Part shown: one piece after another, positions 34,698-43,778 of the stretch
Layout: the number at the start of each line of letters is the position of its first letter
How positions within the stretch are numbered: the stretch's first letter is position 1
Source: Butyrivibrio sp. XPD2006
GTDB taxonomy: Bacteria > Bacillota > Clostridia > Lachnospirales > Lachnospiraceae
Assembly (NCBI RefSeq): GCF_000420865.1
Contig: NZ_ATVT01000002.1
Location: 62,001 to 126,000, forward strand
Direction: 5' to 3'
Length of the DNA stretch: 64,000 nucleotides
Notes under the pieces: model-generated
Seen by the model: only the letters and a program-made list of their open reading frames with translations
Database searches by the model: none
What the model was told of the DNA's origin: nothing
Position numbers and translations under genes: made by a program

Positions 34698-35108
34698 TTA
34701 TTTACAGACCCTGACCTCTACCGGTCCCTCGCCTGAGAGTTCCACGCTGATGTTCAGCTTGCCTCCAAGATTTGTTGTCATCTTACCGATGCTGTTTCCG
34801 CCAACGGATACACTGTATTCAGTGTTCTCCAAAAGTCCTAATGTGATCTGTGCATCATTGTCACCTTCAACACTAAACTCTACTCCGTTGTCAGTTTCCT
34901 TAAATCCTGTAACAGCAGTTCCGGGAACTGATTCATAAACAAAGTTTTCATTGCTTTCGAGCTTCGTGATATCCTTGTAGGTCTTTACCTTGAGAATATT
35001 ACCGTTGTGCTCAAAATTCTCCAGCTTCTTCTTTTCCGGAAGCTTGTAATTGCCAAAGCTTATAGTGCCATCACTTTCAGCTTTGATCAACTGTTCTACG
35101 ACAGCCAT
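34698..35108 (-). CDS. small conserved beta-rich protein of unknown function
   Basis: Cytosolic protein of 136 residues (MAVVEQLIKAESDGTISFGNY at its start). It has no signal peptide or membrane segment and looks beta-rich. The ATG at 35108 has GGAGGG five bases upstream; an earlier in-frame codon at 35126 has no site. From memory, proteins of this type occur across Lachnospiraceae and are sometimes labelled endosialidase. I see no catalytic motif that supports such activity, so that name should not be relied on. It lies between clpC and radA and is followed by a terminator. Confidence 0.7.
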   Translation of the reverse strand: MAVVEQLIKAESDGTISFGNYKLPEKKKLENFEHNGNILKVKTYKDITKLESNENFVYESVPGTAVTGFKETDNGVEFSVEGDNDAQITLGLLENTEYSVSVGGNSIGKMTTNLGGKLNISVELSGEGPVEVRVCK

Positions 35109-35197
35109 AGTAGCCCTCCTAAGCATGTTGCACTTTTTATAAGTAACTCATATATAAAGTATATCCTACTCCGACACATTATTAAATTAAAATTTTC

Positions 35198-37774
35198 TTA
35201 TTTTTTAGCCGGTTTTTTTGTAGTCTTCTTAACAGGCTTTTTTGTGGTAACTGTGGTCTTTGTCTTGGTTGCAGACTTAGCCTTGGTAGTCTTTACGGAC
35301 ACTTTCTTGACTGATGAACTCTTGCCGTCCTTGCCGACAAAGACGATCTTGTCGTCCTTAAGACTTACCGTCACATCCATTCCTGCCTTTATATTGCCCC
35401 TGAGAAGCTCTTCTGCCATTGCATCCTCAACAGTCGACTGGATTGCTCTCTTAAGAGGTCTTGCACCCATCTTGGCATCTGAATACTTAGCAACAAGATG
35501 TTTCTTGACAGCAGGAGATATTGTGAGATTTATATCCAACTGCGCTTTGCATCTCTTGGCCAGATTGGATGAAAGAAGAGTAACGATATCCATCATCTCT
35601 TTTTCAGTCAGAGTATGGAATACCATGATCTCGTCAATACGGTTGATAAACTCCGGTTTAAAGAGCTTTTTGACCTCATCCATTACTCCGGACTTCATGT
35701 CCTCATAGTCTCTCTTGGCATCAGGTCCTGAGCCAAAACCAAGCTTCTTGGGATCTACAATCCTCTGAGCTCCGACATTGGAAGTCATGATGAGGATGGT
35801 ATTCTTAAAGCTTACCTTCCTGCCCTTGGAATCTGTGATATGTCCGTCATCAAGCACCTGAAGCAGGATATTGAACACATCGGGATGTGCCTTCTCAATC
35901 TCATCAAAAAGAATAACTGAGTATGGATGACGACGCACCTTCTCAGAGAGCTGACCGCCATCATCAAATCCTACATATCCGGGCGGTGATCCGATCATCT
36001 TGGATACCGAATGACCTTCCATGTACTCCGACATATCAACTCTTATAAGTGCATTTTCATCACCGAACATAGCCTCTGCCAGAGCCTTGGAAAGCTCTGT
36101 CTTACCTACACCGGTAGGTCCGAGGAAAAGGAATGATCCGATAGGTCTATTAGGATCCTGAAGTCCTACTCTTCCTCTTCTGATAGCCTTGGATACAGCC
36201 TTAACAGCGTCTTCCTGTCCGATAACCCTCTTGTGGAGAACGGACTCAAGCTTAAGAAGCTTCTCAGTTTCCTTCTCTGCAATCTTTTTGACAGGGATTC
36301 TGGTCCATTCAGCCACAACCTCTGCGATATCATTTTCGTTTACAATAAATCCCGATGTCTGATTTTTCTTTTTCTCCGCATTTCTGACCTTCTGGAGCTT
36401 GCCAAGAAGAAGATTCTGCTGTTTGTTGTAGGCACCGGCTTTTTCGAAATCACTTTCCTTAAGAGCAGTCTCTATACTGATATCCAGGTCTTTGATTTGC
36501 TGCTCAAGGTCTTTTACCTTGGATGAAACACCCATGGTGCGGAGTCTGACTGCTGAAGCCGCCTCATCTATAAGGTCAATGGCCTTATCCGGAAGGTTTC
36601 TGTCGTTGATATATCTCTCAGAAAGTTCCACGGCAGCCTTAATAGCCTCAGGTGTTATTGTAACCCTGTGATGTTCCTCGTACTTGCTCACGATGCCGTT
36701 GAGAATCTCTGTAGCCTCTTCCTTGGTTGGTTCATCCACATTGACAGGCTGGAATCTCCTCTCAAGAGCTGCATCCTTCTCAACGTATTTGCGGTACTCT
36801 GTGATTGTAGTAGCACCGATCATCTGTATCTCGCCTCTTGCAAGAGAAGGCTTCAGGATATTGGAAGCATCGATTGCGCCCTCTGCGCCACCGGCTCCGA
36901 TAAGTGTATGCATCTCATCTACAAAGAGGATGATATTCCCATCATCGGCTACTTCCTTGATGACCTTCTTGATCCTCTCCTCAAATTCACCTCTGTACTT
37001 GGATCCGGCAATCATTCCCGAAAGGTCGAGAGTAACAAGTCTCTTATTCTGCACTGTAAGCGGAACATCTCCGGAGGCAATCTTCTGTGCAAGACCTTCT
37101 ACAACTGCTGTCTTACCTACGCCGGGTTCACCTATAAGGCATGGATTATTCTTGGTTCTCCTGGAGAGTATCTGGATCACTCTCTTTATCTCCCTCTGTC
37201 TTCCGATTACGGGATCGAGCTTGCCCTCCATAGCAAGCGCTGTCATATCACGGCTGTACTGAGCCAGGATTGACGCCTTCTTGCCGGCCTTGGGAGACAT
37301 TGTCTTTTTGCCAAGGTCCTCTTTTACAAGATTAGGGTCCTCTCCCATGGCTGCCAGAGTCTCAGCATAAATCTTCTGAGCAGGCACATTGAGGGTGCTG
37401 ATAAGCCTTACAGCTACATTCTCCCCTTCCTTGATAAGTGCAAGAAGAATATGCTCTGTTCCTGTCTTGTCGGAGTGGAAGCGCTCTGCAAGCTTGTGAG
37501 CTTCCTCAAGAACTTTCTCTGCCCTCGGAGAAAATCCGTCTCTGTCGAGAGTCCTGACATTGCTGTCCGGTACGATCAGATCCCTTATCATATCCATCAT
37601 CCTGTTCTCATCGATTCCGTTGTCGATCAGGATCCTGGATGCCACACATCCATCCTCAAGAATAAGTCCCATGAGGATGTGCTCGGTGCCGACATAATTG
37701 AGCTTGAGTGTTCTGGCTGTCTTCTTGGCGAGCTTAAGAACATCAGCTGCCATTGCTGTAAATTTAGATTCCAT
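35198..37774 (-). CDS. clpC: ATP-dependent Clp protease ATP-binding subunit ClpC with Lys/Thr-rich tail
   Basis: AAA+ unfoldase of 858 residues that feeds substrates to ClpP. Two Clp-N repeats lie in residues 1-150. The first ATPase domain has Walker A GEPGVGKTAV and Walker B ILFVDEMHTL. A UVR motif-bearing middle domain follows (ALKESDFEKAGAYNKQQ). The second ATPase domain has GPTGVGKTE and VILFDEIEKAH. The C-terminal D2-small domain is followed by an unusual tail of about 45 residues rich in Lys and Thr (from about 815 to 858). Upstream is a GntR-type regulator rather than the usual ctsR-mcsA-mcsB set. Confidence 0.95.
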   Translation of the reverse strand: MESKFTAMAADVLKLAKKTARTLKLNYVGTEHILMGLILEDGCVASRILIDNGIDENRMMDMIRDLIVPDSNVRTLDRDGFSPRAEKVLEEAHKLAERFHSDKTGTEHILLALIKEGENVAVRLISTLNVPAQKIYAETLAAMGEDPNLVKEDLGKKTMSPKAGKKASILAQYSRDMTALAMEGKLDPVIGRQREIKRVIQILSRRTKNNPCLIGEPGVGKTAVVEGLAQKIASGDVPLTVQNKRLVTLDLSGMIAGSKYRGEFEERIKKVIKEVADDGNIILFVDEMHTLIGAGGAEGAIDASNILKPSLARGEIQMIGATTITEYRKYVEKDAALERRFQPVNVDEPTKEEATEILNGIVSKYEEHHRVTITPEAIKAAVELSERYINDRNLPDKAIDLIDEAASAVRLRTMGVSSKVKDLEQQIKDLDISIETALKESDFEKAGAYNKQQNLLLGKLQKVRNAEKKKNQTSGFIVNENDIAEVVAEWTRIPVKKIAEKETEKLLKLESVLHKRVIGQEDAVKAVSKAIRRGRVGLQDPNRPIGSFLFLGPTGVGKTELSKALAEAMFGDENALIRVDMSEYMEGHSVSKMIGSPPGYVGFDDGGQLSEKVRRHPYSVILFDEIEKAHPDVFNILLQVLDDGHITDSKGRKVSFKNTILIMTSNVGAQRIVDPKKLGFGSGPDAKRDYEDMKSGVMDEVKKLFKPEFINRIDEIMVFHTLTEKEMMDIVTLLSSNLAKRCKAQLDINLTISPAVKKHLVAKYSDAKMGARPLKRAIQSTVEDAMAEELLRGNIKAGMDVTVSLKDDKIVFVGKDGKSSSVKKVSVKTTKAKSATKTKTTVTTKKPVKKTTKKPAKK

Positions 37775-37790
37775 ATATTAATCCTTTCTG

Positions 37791-38174
37791 TTAAAGGTTT
37801 GTGTTAGCTTCGTAATTGTCATAGAGTTCATCTACCAGTGCATGGATATCCTCTCTTCCGATACCCTTACATATTCCTCTGGCAAGTACCACTGCCAGCT
37901 CCTCCCTTGCTTCCTTAAGGGCTTTGAGCTTGTTGATATCGATGGCTATGATAGCTCCCCTTCTCCTGTCGATCTTGACGAATCCGTCCTGTTGCAGGAT
38001 AGAATAGGCCTTGTTGACCGTATGCATATTAATGCCGATGGTCTCCGCAAGCTGCCTCACACTTGGAAGCTGCTCTCCCTCTCTGAACTGGGACGTCGCA
38101 ATTCCCAATATGATCTGATTACAGAGCTGAACGTAAATCGCTTCATCGCTGTTAAAATCAATTTCTATTATCAT
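37791..38174 (-). CDS. GntR/YtrA-family transcriptional regulator
   Basis: Short GntR-type regulator of 127 residues. The winged helix-turn-helix (about 10-75) shows the family pattern YVQLCNQIILGIATSQFREG, LPSVRQLAETIGINMHTVNKAY and GFVKIDRRRGAII. The C-terminal region (85-127) is a short helical dimerisation segment, not a ligand-binding domain, as in the YtrA subgroup. I place the start at 38174, preceded by GGAG. It lies 16 bases upstream of clpC and probably shares its transcript. YtrA-type regulators usually control ABC transporters, so its coupling to clpC is unusual. Confidence 0.88.
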   Translation of the reverse strand: MIIEIDFNSDEAIYVQLCNQIILGIATSQFREGEQLPSVRQLAETIGINMHTVNKAYSILQQDGFVKIDRRRGAIIAIDINKLKALKEAREELAVVLARGICKGIGREDIHALVDELYDNYEANTNL

Positions 38175-38256
38175 TTCGATCTCCTTGATAAAGAAGTTCT
38201 GCCTGGTGTGACACATTTAGTATAACACATATTACAGATTTTTCCCACTACGAAAA

Positions 38257-38282
38257 AGAACCTCCGCATATGCGGAGGTTCT
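38257..38282 (-). terminator. Rho-independent terminator of the purine operon
   Basis: A perfect 26-base palindrome (arms AGAACCTCCGCAT and its complement) followed on the minus strand by TTTTT. It ends the purE-to-SH3-protein transcript. Confidence 0.9.
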
Positions 38283-38296
38283 AGTATATTTCATTC

Positions 38297-38358
38297 GGAA
38301 GTTCCGCTCTCGCTACGCTCGCCGGAACAAAGTTCGCTTACGGAAATCTAAGATTTCC
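38297..38358 (-). repeat. REP-like palindromic element, copy 2, with adjacent small palindrome
   Basis: On the minus strand GTTCCG-GCGAGCGTAGCGAGAG-CGGAAC-TTCCG (38297-38326), matching the copy at 6459-6495. Just upstream lies a perfect hairpin GGAAATCT-T-AGATTTCC (38342-38358). The block sits between the stop codon of the SH3-protein gene and its terminator. Confidence 0.65.
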
Positions 38359-38362
38359 TAGC

Positions 38363-39826
38363 TCACTTTTCATCATCAAGGTCGAGGAATTCGAACTCGA
38401 AATCATCCTCATCACCGATGAAGTTCTTGGTCTTACGTCTGGGCGCCTCTTCTCTTCTTGGCTGTTCTGCTTCAGCTCTTGAAGGTCTCCTTACAGGACG
38501 CTCTTCAGAATCGTCCCTTGCAGGTCTTCTTGCAGGTCTGTCTTCAGGATTTCTCCTGGGTTGACGCTCCTGACGCTCTTCATCGTACTCAGCAGATCTT
38601 CTCGGTCTTGCAGGTCTTTCCTCAGAATTCTCTTCTCTTCTGGCCTTTACAGGTCTTGCATTTTCATCTCTTGAAGGTCTTACTGTTCTCTCTTCAGCAG
38701 CCTGTCTTCTTGCAGGTCTGCGCTCTTCCTCATCTTCGTCATCGTCATCACGTGCTCTTCTTCTGGAAGGCTGTGAGTAACGATCGTACTCTTCATCCTC
38801 GTCATCCTCATAATAGAGTGAGTCGCGAAGCTTAAGAGCAAGAAGGATAAGTCCAACTACAAGTGCTGCAATCACTACTGCAAGGATGATAAGAATTGTC
38901 TTGTAATTATTGTTTGACTTAACGAGTTTACTAACCTCATCGCTGCTCTTAGCTGCATCAATGAGTTCATTGACTTTAACTCTGTATCCCTCAACATTGT
39001 CATAGAGGTACCATACTGCACCATTCTCTCCGTCCTCAAGGTATACAAGTGAGTAATGTCCGTCACCTGCATCTCCTGCTGAAGCCGGCTGTGAGCTCTC
39101 CTCTGACTGTCCTTCTTCAGGTGCCTCGGTGTTCTCGCCTTCGCCCTCTACTGCTTCAGGTGTCTCTCCACCCTCAGGAGCCTCTGTGTTCTCGGCGGGA
39201 GCTGCCTCACCAACCTCTAAGAGGTCGCTTCTGATAAATCCTGTCTTGTTGCTGCTTCCGAAAGTTACCTGATACCATGTCTTGTTGTCTGAACCTGTTG
39301 CCTCACCTGTGATTGTAACGGTATCGCCCTTAGTAACCTTGCCGACTGAATTATAAGCTGTACCTGCGCCTTCACGAACATTTACACTGTCCTGTGTGAT
39401 TGTTGCAGGTCTGGATTCTGTAGCTGTTACTGTTGTTGCAGGGAGTGAAGCTGCTGCTGCATTACTCTCTGTAGTATTGGTGGTTGTGGTTGTTGTTGTC
39501 TCAGCCTTGGCTGATGAATCACCGGACTTCTTGATAAGGTCGCTTCTTACATAACCTTTTTCACTCTTGTTGACACGGATCTTGTACCATACATATCCTG
39601 AAGCATCTGTTGCTTCATCGATGATCTCTACGGTATCTCCCTCTCTGAGACTTGAAATCTGAGAAGCTGTTGTGCTTGCTTCGGATCTGACCTTAACATT
39701 TGATGTAGCAACAGTTCCGGTAGTCTCAGTATAGGCAAATGCCTGTACTCCCATTGACACGAATATAGTCGCTGATAATACGGCTGAAAGGCCGAGCGAC
39801 ATCAGTCTCTTTCCTATTCTTTTCAT
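38363..39826 (-). CDS. membrane protein with two SH3 domains outside and a mixed-charge tail inside
   Basis: Protein of 487 residues. A signal peptide (1-31) is followed by two bacterial SH3 domains (about 36-98 and 140-205, each with VRSEAS or VREGAG and ending GYVRSDL or GFIRSDL) joined by Thr/Ala-rich linkers. A Glu/Pro-rich region and a small domain lead to one transmembrane helix (309-332). The cytoplasmic C-terminus (333-487) is almost entirely Arg, Glu, Asp, Pro and Ala in alternating charge blocks. SH3_3 domains usually bind peptidoglycan. GGAGG precedes the ATG, which lies 3 bases after purD. The role of the tail is unknown. Confidence 0.82.
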   Translation of the reverse strand: MKRIGKRLMSLGLSAVLSATIFVSMGVQAFAYTETTGTVATSNVKVRSEASTTASQISSLREGDTVEIIDEATDASGYVWYKIRVNKSEKGYVRSDLIKKSGDSSAKAETTTTTTTNTTESNAAAASLPATTVTATESRPATITQDSVNVREGAGTAYNSVGKVTKGDTVTITGEATGSDNKTWYQVTFGSSNKTGFIRSDLLEVGEAAPAENTEAPEGGETPEAVEGEGENTEAPEEGQSEESSQPASAGDAGDGHYSLVYLEDGENGAVWYLYDNVEGYRVKVNELIDAAKSSDEVSKLVKSNNNYKTILIILAVVIAALVVGLILLALKLRDSLYYEDDEDEEYDRYSQPSRRRARDDDDEDEEERRPARRQAAEERTVRPSRDENARPVKARREENSEERPARPRRSAEYDEERQERQPRRNPEDRPARRPARDDSEERPVRRPSRAEAEQPRREEAPRRKTKNFIGDEDDFEFEFLDLDDEK

Positions 39827-39829
39827 TTT

Positions 39830-41107
39830 TCACTCCTCCATTTCATCAATCGCCTTACCAATGTCATGACGCATGTATTTATTGTCAAAGTCTACCCACT
39901 CTGTAGCCTCATAAGCCTTCTTGCGGGCTTCTGAGAGAGTGTCACCTTTAGCTGTGATGCCAAGCACTCTGCCACCGTTTGTAACAATGCCTTCAGGTGT
40001 GAGCTTTGTTCCTGCATGGAAGCAGTAATATCCGTCCTTGCCCTTGAAATTCTCAAGGCCTCTGATGAGCTTGCCCTTCTCATAGCTGAGCGGATATCCG
40101 TCACTGGCGAGTACAACACATACCGCTGCCTTGTCTTCAAACTCAAGATCAAGGTCAGAAAGTGTCCCGTCGATGCAGGCATTACAAACATCAATTATAT
40201 CAGTTTTAAGTCTCGGAAGCACTACCTGAGCCTCCGGATCCCCAAATCTGGCGTTGTATTCAAGAACCTTAGGGCCATCCTCAGTCAGCATGAGTCCGAA
40301 GAAAATAACTCCCTTGAACTCCCTTCCCTCTTTGGCCATAGCTTCTACAGTCCTGCCGTAAATATTATCGCGACAGAACCTGTCTATCTCATCTGTATAG
40401 AACGGGCTGGGTGAGAAGTTACCCATGCCGCCTGTGTTAAGTCCTGTATCTCCATCCCCTGCTCTCTTATGATCCTGAGCACTGGACATGAGCTTGTATG
40501 TCTTACCGTCCACAAAAGACAGAACAGAAACCTCCCTGCCTGTCATGAATTCTTCGATTACCATGTGATTGCCGGCATCTCCGAACTTCTTATCCTGCAT
40601 AATCTGCTTAACACCGGCCTTTGCTTCATCAAGGTCCTGGCAGATAAGAACTCCCTTACCAAGAGCCAGACCGTCAGCCTTAAGAACAATCGGGAATTTG
40701 GCGCTCTCGAGATATTTAAGCGCATCCTCAGCATTATCAAAGGTCTCATAAGCAGCTGTAGGAATATTGTACTTCTTCATAAGATCCTTGGAAAAAGCTT
40801 TGCTTCCTTCAAGTATCGCTGCATTTTTGCGCGGTCCGAATACCCTGAGGCCTTCAGCCTCAAACGCATCAACAATACCGCCCACAAGCGGATCATCCAT
40901 TCCAATTATTGTAAGATCGATCTCTTTTTCTTTTGCAAAAGAAGTGAGCTTATCAAACTCCATTGGAGTGATGGGCACGCATTCGGCAAGCTCCGCAATT
41001 CCGCCGTTTCCCGGCGCACAGTATATCTTGTCTACCTTGGGCGATCTTGAAACTGCTTCGGCAATCGCATGCTCACGTCCGCCTCCGCCAACAATCAAAA
41101 CTTTCAT
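39830..41107 (-). CDS. purD: phosphoribosylamine-glycine ligase
   Basis: Purine biosynthesis enzyme of 425 residues joining phosphoribosylamine and glycine with ATP (step 2 of the pathway). The N-terminal motif VLIVGGGGREHAIAEA is diagnostic. The ATP-grasp domain holds VLKADGLALGKGV and the metal-binding stretch LEYNARFGDPEAQVVLPRL. Length is normal. Its ATG overlaps the purN stop codon by one base (TGATG), showing translational coupling within purE-purM-purN-purD. Confidence 0.96.
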   Translation of the reverse strand: MKVLIVGGGGREHAIAEAVSRSPKVDKIYCAPGNGGIAELAECVPITPMEFDKLTSFAKEKEIDLTIIGMDDPLVGGIVDAFEAEGLRVFGPRKNAAILEGSKAFSKDLMKKYNIPTAAYETFDNAEDALKYLESAKFPIVLKADGLALGKGVLICQDLDEAKAGVKQIMQDKKFGDAGNHMVIEEFMTGREVSVLSFVDGKTYKLMSSAQDHKRAGDGDTGLNTGGMGNFSPSPFYTDEIDRFCRDNIYGRTVEAMAKEGREFKGVIFFGLMLTEDGPKVLEYNARFGDPEAQVVLPRLKTDIIDVCNACIDGTLSDLDLEFEDKAAVCVVLASDGYPLSYEKGKLIRGLENFKGKDGYYCFHAGTKLTPEGIVTNGGRVLGITAKGDTLSEARKKAYEATEWVDFDNKYMRHDIGKAIDEMEE

Positions 41108-41751
41108 CAGAAAACTGTCTCCTCTTCATAACCTTCAATAAATACTTTATTTCCCCTGATCTGAACTTTATTATTGGCAATCAGATCAATTGCCATAGGA
41201 AGTATCTTCCATTCAGCCTGCTCCATGATCCTCTTCTGAAGAACCTCAGGAGTGTCATCCTGTCTTATCATTACAGGCTTCTGTAAAATGATCGGTCCTG
41301 TATCGGTGCCCTCATCCACAAAGTGAACGGTTGCCCCTGAAACTCTTACGCCTCTCTCCAAAGCCTTCTCATGAACCTTGAGGCCATAATAGCCTGTTCC
41401 ACAGAAAGAAGGGATAAGAGAAGGATGGATATTGATTATCCTGCCCTCAAAGGCTTTGACAACGATATCCGGAATAACAACCAGACACCCTGCCAGTACG
41501 ATCAGATCCGGATCAGCATCCTTAAGTATCTGCAAAAGAGCTTTATTAAAGTCCTCTCTGTTTTCGAACTCCCTGGGGCTCTTGCAAACACTCTTTATTC
41601 CTGCCTTTTTAGCTCTTTCCAGAGCATAGGCCTTCGGATTGTTGCTGTATACCAGACAGATCTCGGTATTGGTAATAGTTTTATTCTCTATAGCATCGAT
41701 AATAGCCTGAAGATTAGTACCGCCCCCAGACACCAGAACTGCAATTTTCAA
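41107..41751 (-). CDS. purN: phosphoribosylglycinamide formyltransferase (folate type)
   Basis: Transfers a formyl group from 10-formyl-tetrahydrofolate to GAR (step 3 of purine synthesis). The protein has 214 residues and starts KIAVLVSGGGTNLQAIIDAI. Catalytic residues lie in NIHPSLIPSF (Asn, His) and VHFVDEGTDTGPII (Asp). I choose the TTG codon at 41751 as start because GAGGTG lies six bases upstream and it gives the normal N-terminus; longer readings run into purM. Its start region overlaps nothing but lies 13 bases after the purM stop codon. Confidence 0.94.
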   Translation of the reverse strand: MKIAVLVSGGGTNLQAIIDAIENKTITNTEICLVYSNNPKAYALERAKKAGIKSVCKSPREFENREDFNKALLQILKDADPDLIVLAGCLVVIPDIVVKAFEGRIINIHPSLIPSFCGTGYYGLKVHEKALERGVRVSGATVHFVDEGTDTGPIILQKPVMIRQDDTPEVLQKRIMEQAEWKILPMAIDLIANNKVQIRGNKVFIEGYEEETVF

Positions 41752-41764
41752 ATCCGTCACCTCT

Positions 41765-42799
41765 TTATATGAGCTCTGCGCACTTCTCGCCGCTCTCACA
41801 TGAGCCTACTACCCATGCCTTGTCTCCTGAAGCCTCAATAGCCTTCAGAGCAGCCTGTACGTCATCCTTATCAACTGCAAGAACCATTCCCAGGCCCATA
41901 TTGAAGGTGTTGTACATCATCTTCTCATCAATTCCGCCCTTCTTCTGCATAAGCGGGAAGATAGGTGGAATGTCGTAACTGTCTTTTTTAATAACTGCCT
42001 TGATTCCATCCGGAAGCATTCTCGGAATATTCTCGTAGAATCCGCCACCGGTAATATGTGAGCAGCCCTTAACCTTAACTCCTGAAGTCTTAAGTGACTT
42101 CATCATCTTTACATAGATTCTTGTGGGTGTAAGAAGACACTCACCAAGAGTCTGTCCAAGTTCATCATAATATGTCTCAAGGTTTTCTTTGGTTACATCA
42201 AAGACCTTGCGAACCAGTGAAAATCCGTTGGAGTGAACACCGCTGCTTGCAACTCCGATAAGTACATCGCCGGCCTTAATTGTGCTGCCGTCTATCATAT
42301 CTTTTCTGTCAACAACACCTACGGTAAATCCCGCAACGTCGTACTCATCCTCAGGCATAAGTCCGGGATGCTCGGCGGTCTCACCGCCGATAAGTGCACA
42401 TTCAGACTGCTTGCAGCCCTCAGCAACACCCTTTACGATTGCTGCGATCTTCTCAGGGAAATTCCTGCCGCAGGCAATATAGTCAAGGAAGAATAATGGC
42501 TCACCACCGGCGCATGCAACGTCGTTTACACACATTGCAACTGCATCAATTCCGATAGTGTCATGCTTATCCATAAGAAATGCCAGCTTGATCTTGGTGC
42601 CGACACCGTCTGTTCCCGATAAAAGTACCGGATCCTCCATATTCTTGAACGAAGCCATAGAAAAAGCTCCCGAGAATCCGCCAAGCCCGCCTAAAACCTC
42701 AGGCCTGTTTGTCTGTTTAACATAATCCTTGATAAGTTCAACTGATTTGTAGCCTGCCTCAATGTCTACTCCAGCTGATTTGTAATCCAGTGCCATCAT
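41765..42799 (-). CDS. purM: phosphoribosylformylglycinamidine cyclo-ligase (AIR synthetase)
   Basis: Enzyme of 344 residues catalysing ATP-dependent ring closure of FGAM to AIR (step 5). The start YKSAGVDIEAGYK, the glycine-rich GTDGVGTKIKLAF and the CVNDVACAGGEPLFFLDYIA block with metal-site residues are diagnostic. GGAG lies just before two adjacent ATGs (42799 and 42796), either of which may be used. It follows purE by 20 bases in the same operon. Confidence 0.96.
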   Translation of the reverse strand: MMALDYKSAGVDIEAGYKSVELIKDYVKQTNRPEVLGGLGGFSGAFSMASFKNMEDPVLLSGTDGVGTKIKLAFLMDKHDTIGIDAVAMCVNDVACAGGEPLFFLDYIACGRNFPEKIAAIVKGVAEGCKQSECALIGGETAEHPGLMPEDEYDVAGFTVGVVDRKDMIDGSTIKAGDVLIGVASSGVHSNGFSLVRKVFDVTKENLETYYDELGQTLGECLLTPTRIYVKMMKSLKTSGVKVKGCSHITGGGFYENIPRMLPDGIKAVIKKDSYDIPPIFPLMQKKGGIDEKMMYNTFNMGLGMVLAVDKDDVQAALKAIEASGDKAWVVGSCESGEKCAELI

Positions 42800-42819
42800 T
42801 CACTCCTCTTAATTCCTAT

Positions 42820-43323
42820 TTATTTGTAATTCTTGTATCCGACTTCCTGCAACTTCTTGTCCTTGGCTACTACCGCGTCCTTGAGAGATGCTGAATAATC
42901 CTTGAGTTTACCAAGAAGCTCATCATCAGATGTTGCAAGGATCTTAGCAGCAAGTAATCCCGCATTTGCACCGCCGTTAATTGCAACGGTTGCAACAGGA
43001 ATGCCTGAAGGCATCTGAACTATACTGTACAGAGAATCTCTTCCGCCCAGGGAAGTTGTGTGCATTGGTATTCCGATAACGGGCATCGGAAAGATTGCAG
43101 CGCACATACCCGGCAAATGAGCTGCCATACCTGCTCCTGCTATTATAACTTTAAAGCCCTTTTCCTCAGCTGTCCTGGCGTATTCAAAGAATTCATCGGG
43201 CTCTCTGTGCGCAGAAATTATCCGCATCTCATAAGAAATCCCCAGCTGATCAAGAACATCTGCTGCCTTACTCATTACGGGCATATCTGAATCACTGCCC
43301 ATTACAATTCCTACTTTTGGCAT
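42820..43323 (-). CDS. purE: N5-carboxyaminoimidazole ribonucleotide mutase
   Basis: Catalyses rearrangement of N5-CAIR to CAIR in purine synthesis. The protein has 167 residues with the phosphate-binding MGSDSDMPVM (9-17), catalytic-loop ISAHREPDEFFEYA and GAGMAAHLPGMCAA. This matches class I PurE. No purK is present in the window. AGGAGG precedes the ATG. It is the first gene of the purine operon; an extended -10-like TGTTATGAT lies at 43351-43359. Confidence 0.95.
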   Translation of the reverse strand: MPKVGIVMGSDSDMPVMSKAADVLDQLGISYEMRIISAHREPDEFFEYARTAEEKGFKVIIAGAGMAAHLPGMCAAIFPMPVIGIPMHTTSLGGRDSLYSIVQMPSGIPVATVAINGGANAGLLAAKILATSDDELLGKLKDYSASLKDAVVAKDKKLQEVGYKNYK

Positions 43324-43350
43324 TATATCCTCCTATATCTAGTCACACGT

Positions 43351-43379
43351 ATCATAACATAATACTAAATATTGTGCCA
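43351..43379 (-). promoter_or_regulatory. possible promoter of the purine operon
   Basis: On the minus strand an extended -10, TGTTATGAT (TATGAT at 43356-43351), with only a weak -35 (TGGCAC) 17 bases upstream. It lies 28 bases before the purE ATG. No riboswitch-length leader is present. Confidence 0.4.
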
Positions 43380-43426
43380 CTAAAATCTTACAAAAAAATT
43401 AACATTTACGACTGCAAAAATCCGGG

Positions 43427-43777
43427 TCACATAAAGCCCAAAACCAGCAAAAACACGATGAATATAATGGATAACAGATTTAGTATGATTCCCAGATTCG
43501 GGAACAGCTTGAAAATATCCCGTTCAAATCTTGACATTATTCCGAGAACAATTCCCGCAACAGAAAAAATGGCCGCAACTAAAGCCGCTGCGGCGTATCT
43601 GATCTGCGCCTGGCCTCCGTCCCTGTAAGTAAAAACGACGGAAACAACCAGTGCCGTAACAGATATACATCCCAAGATTGCGGACATTACGCCTTTCTCG
43701 GGATGTCTGTTATCGGTAAACATATATCGGTCTCTGACCGGTTCAAATTTTTTAATACGAAACTTAAACTTTTTCAT
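43427..43777 (-). CDS. small integral membrane protein
   Basis: Protein of 116 residues. A basic N-terminus (KKFKFRIKKFEPVRDRYMF) precedes about three hydrophobic helices (near 36-52, 62-83 and 92-115). I place the start at ATG 43777, one base after the stop codon of the 50-residue gene, so translation is probably coupled. No family is recalled with certainty; it resembles short conserved clostridial membrane proteins. It is the last gene of the run from larB through pyrE. Confidence 0.65.
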   Translation of the reverse strand: MKKFKFRIKKFEPVRDRYMFTDNRHPEKGVMSAILGCISVTALVVSVVFTYRDGGQAQIRYAAAALVAAIFSVAGIVLGIMSRFERDIFKLFPNLGIILNLLSIIFIVFLLVLGFM

Positions 43778-43778
43778 A

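Noticed and set aside
34698..35108. Endosialidase function for the 136-residue protein
   Set aside because: The name is only recalled from automated annotation; the length and sequence show no sialidase motif.
43324..43426. Purine riboswitch upstream of purE
   Set aside because: The leader before purE is only about 25-30 bases after the likely -10, too short for one.
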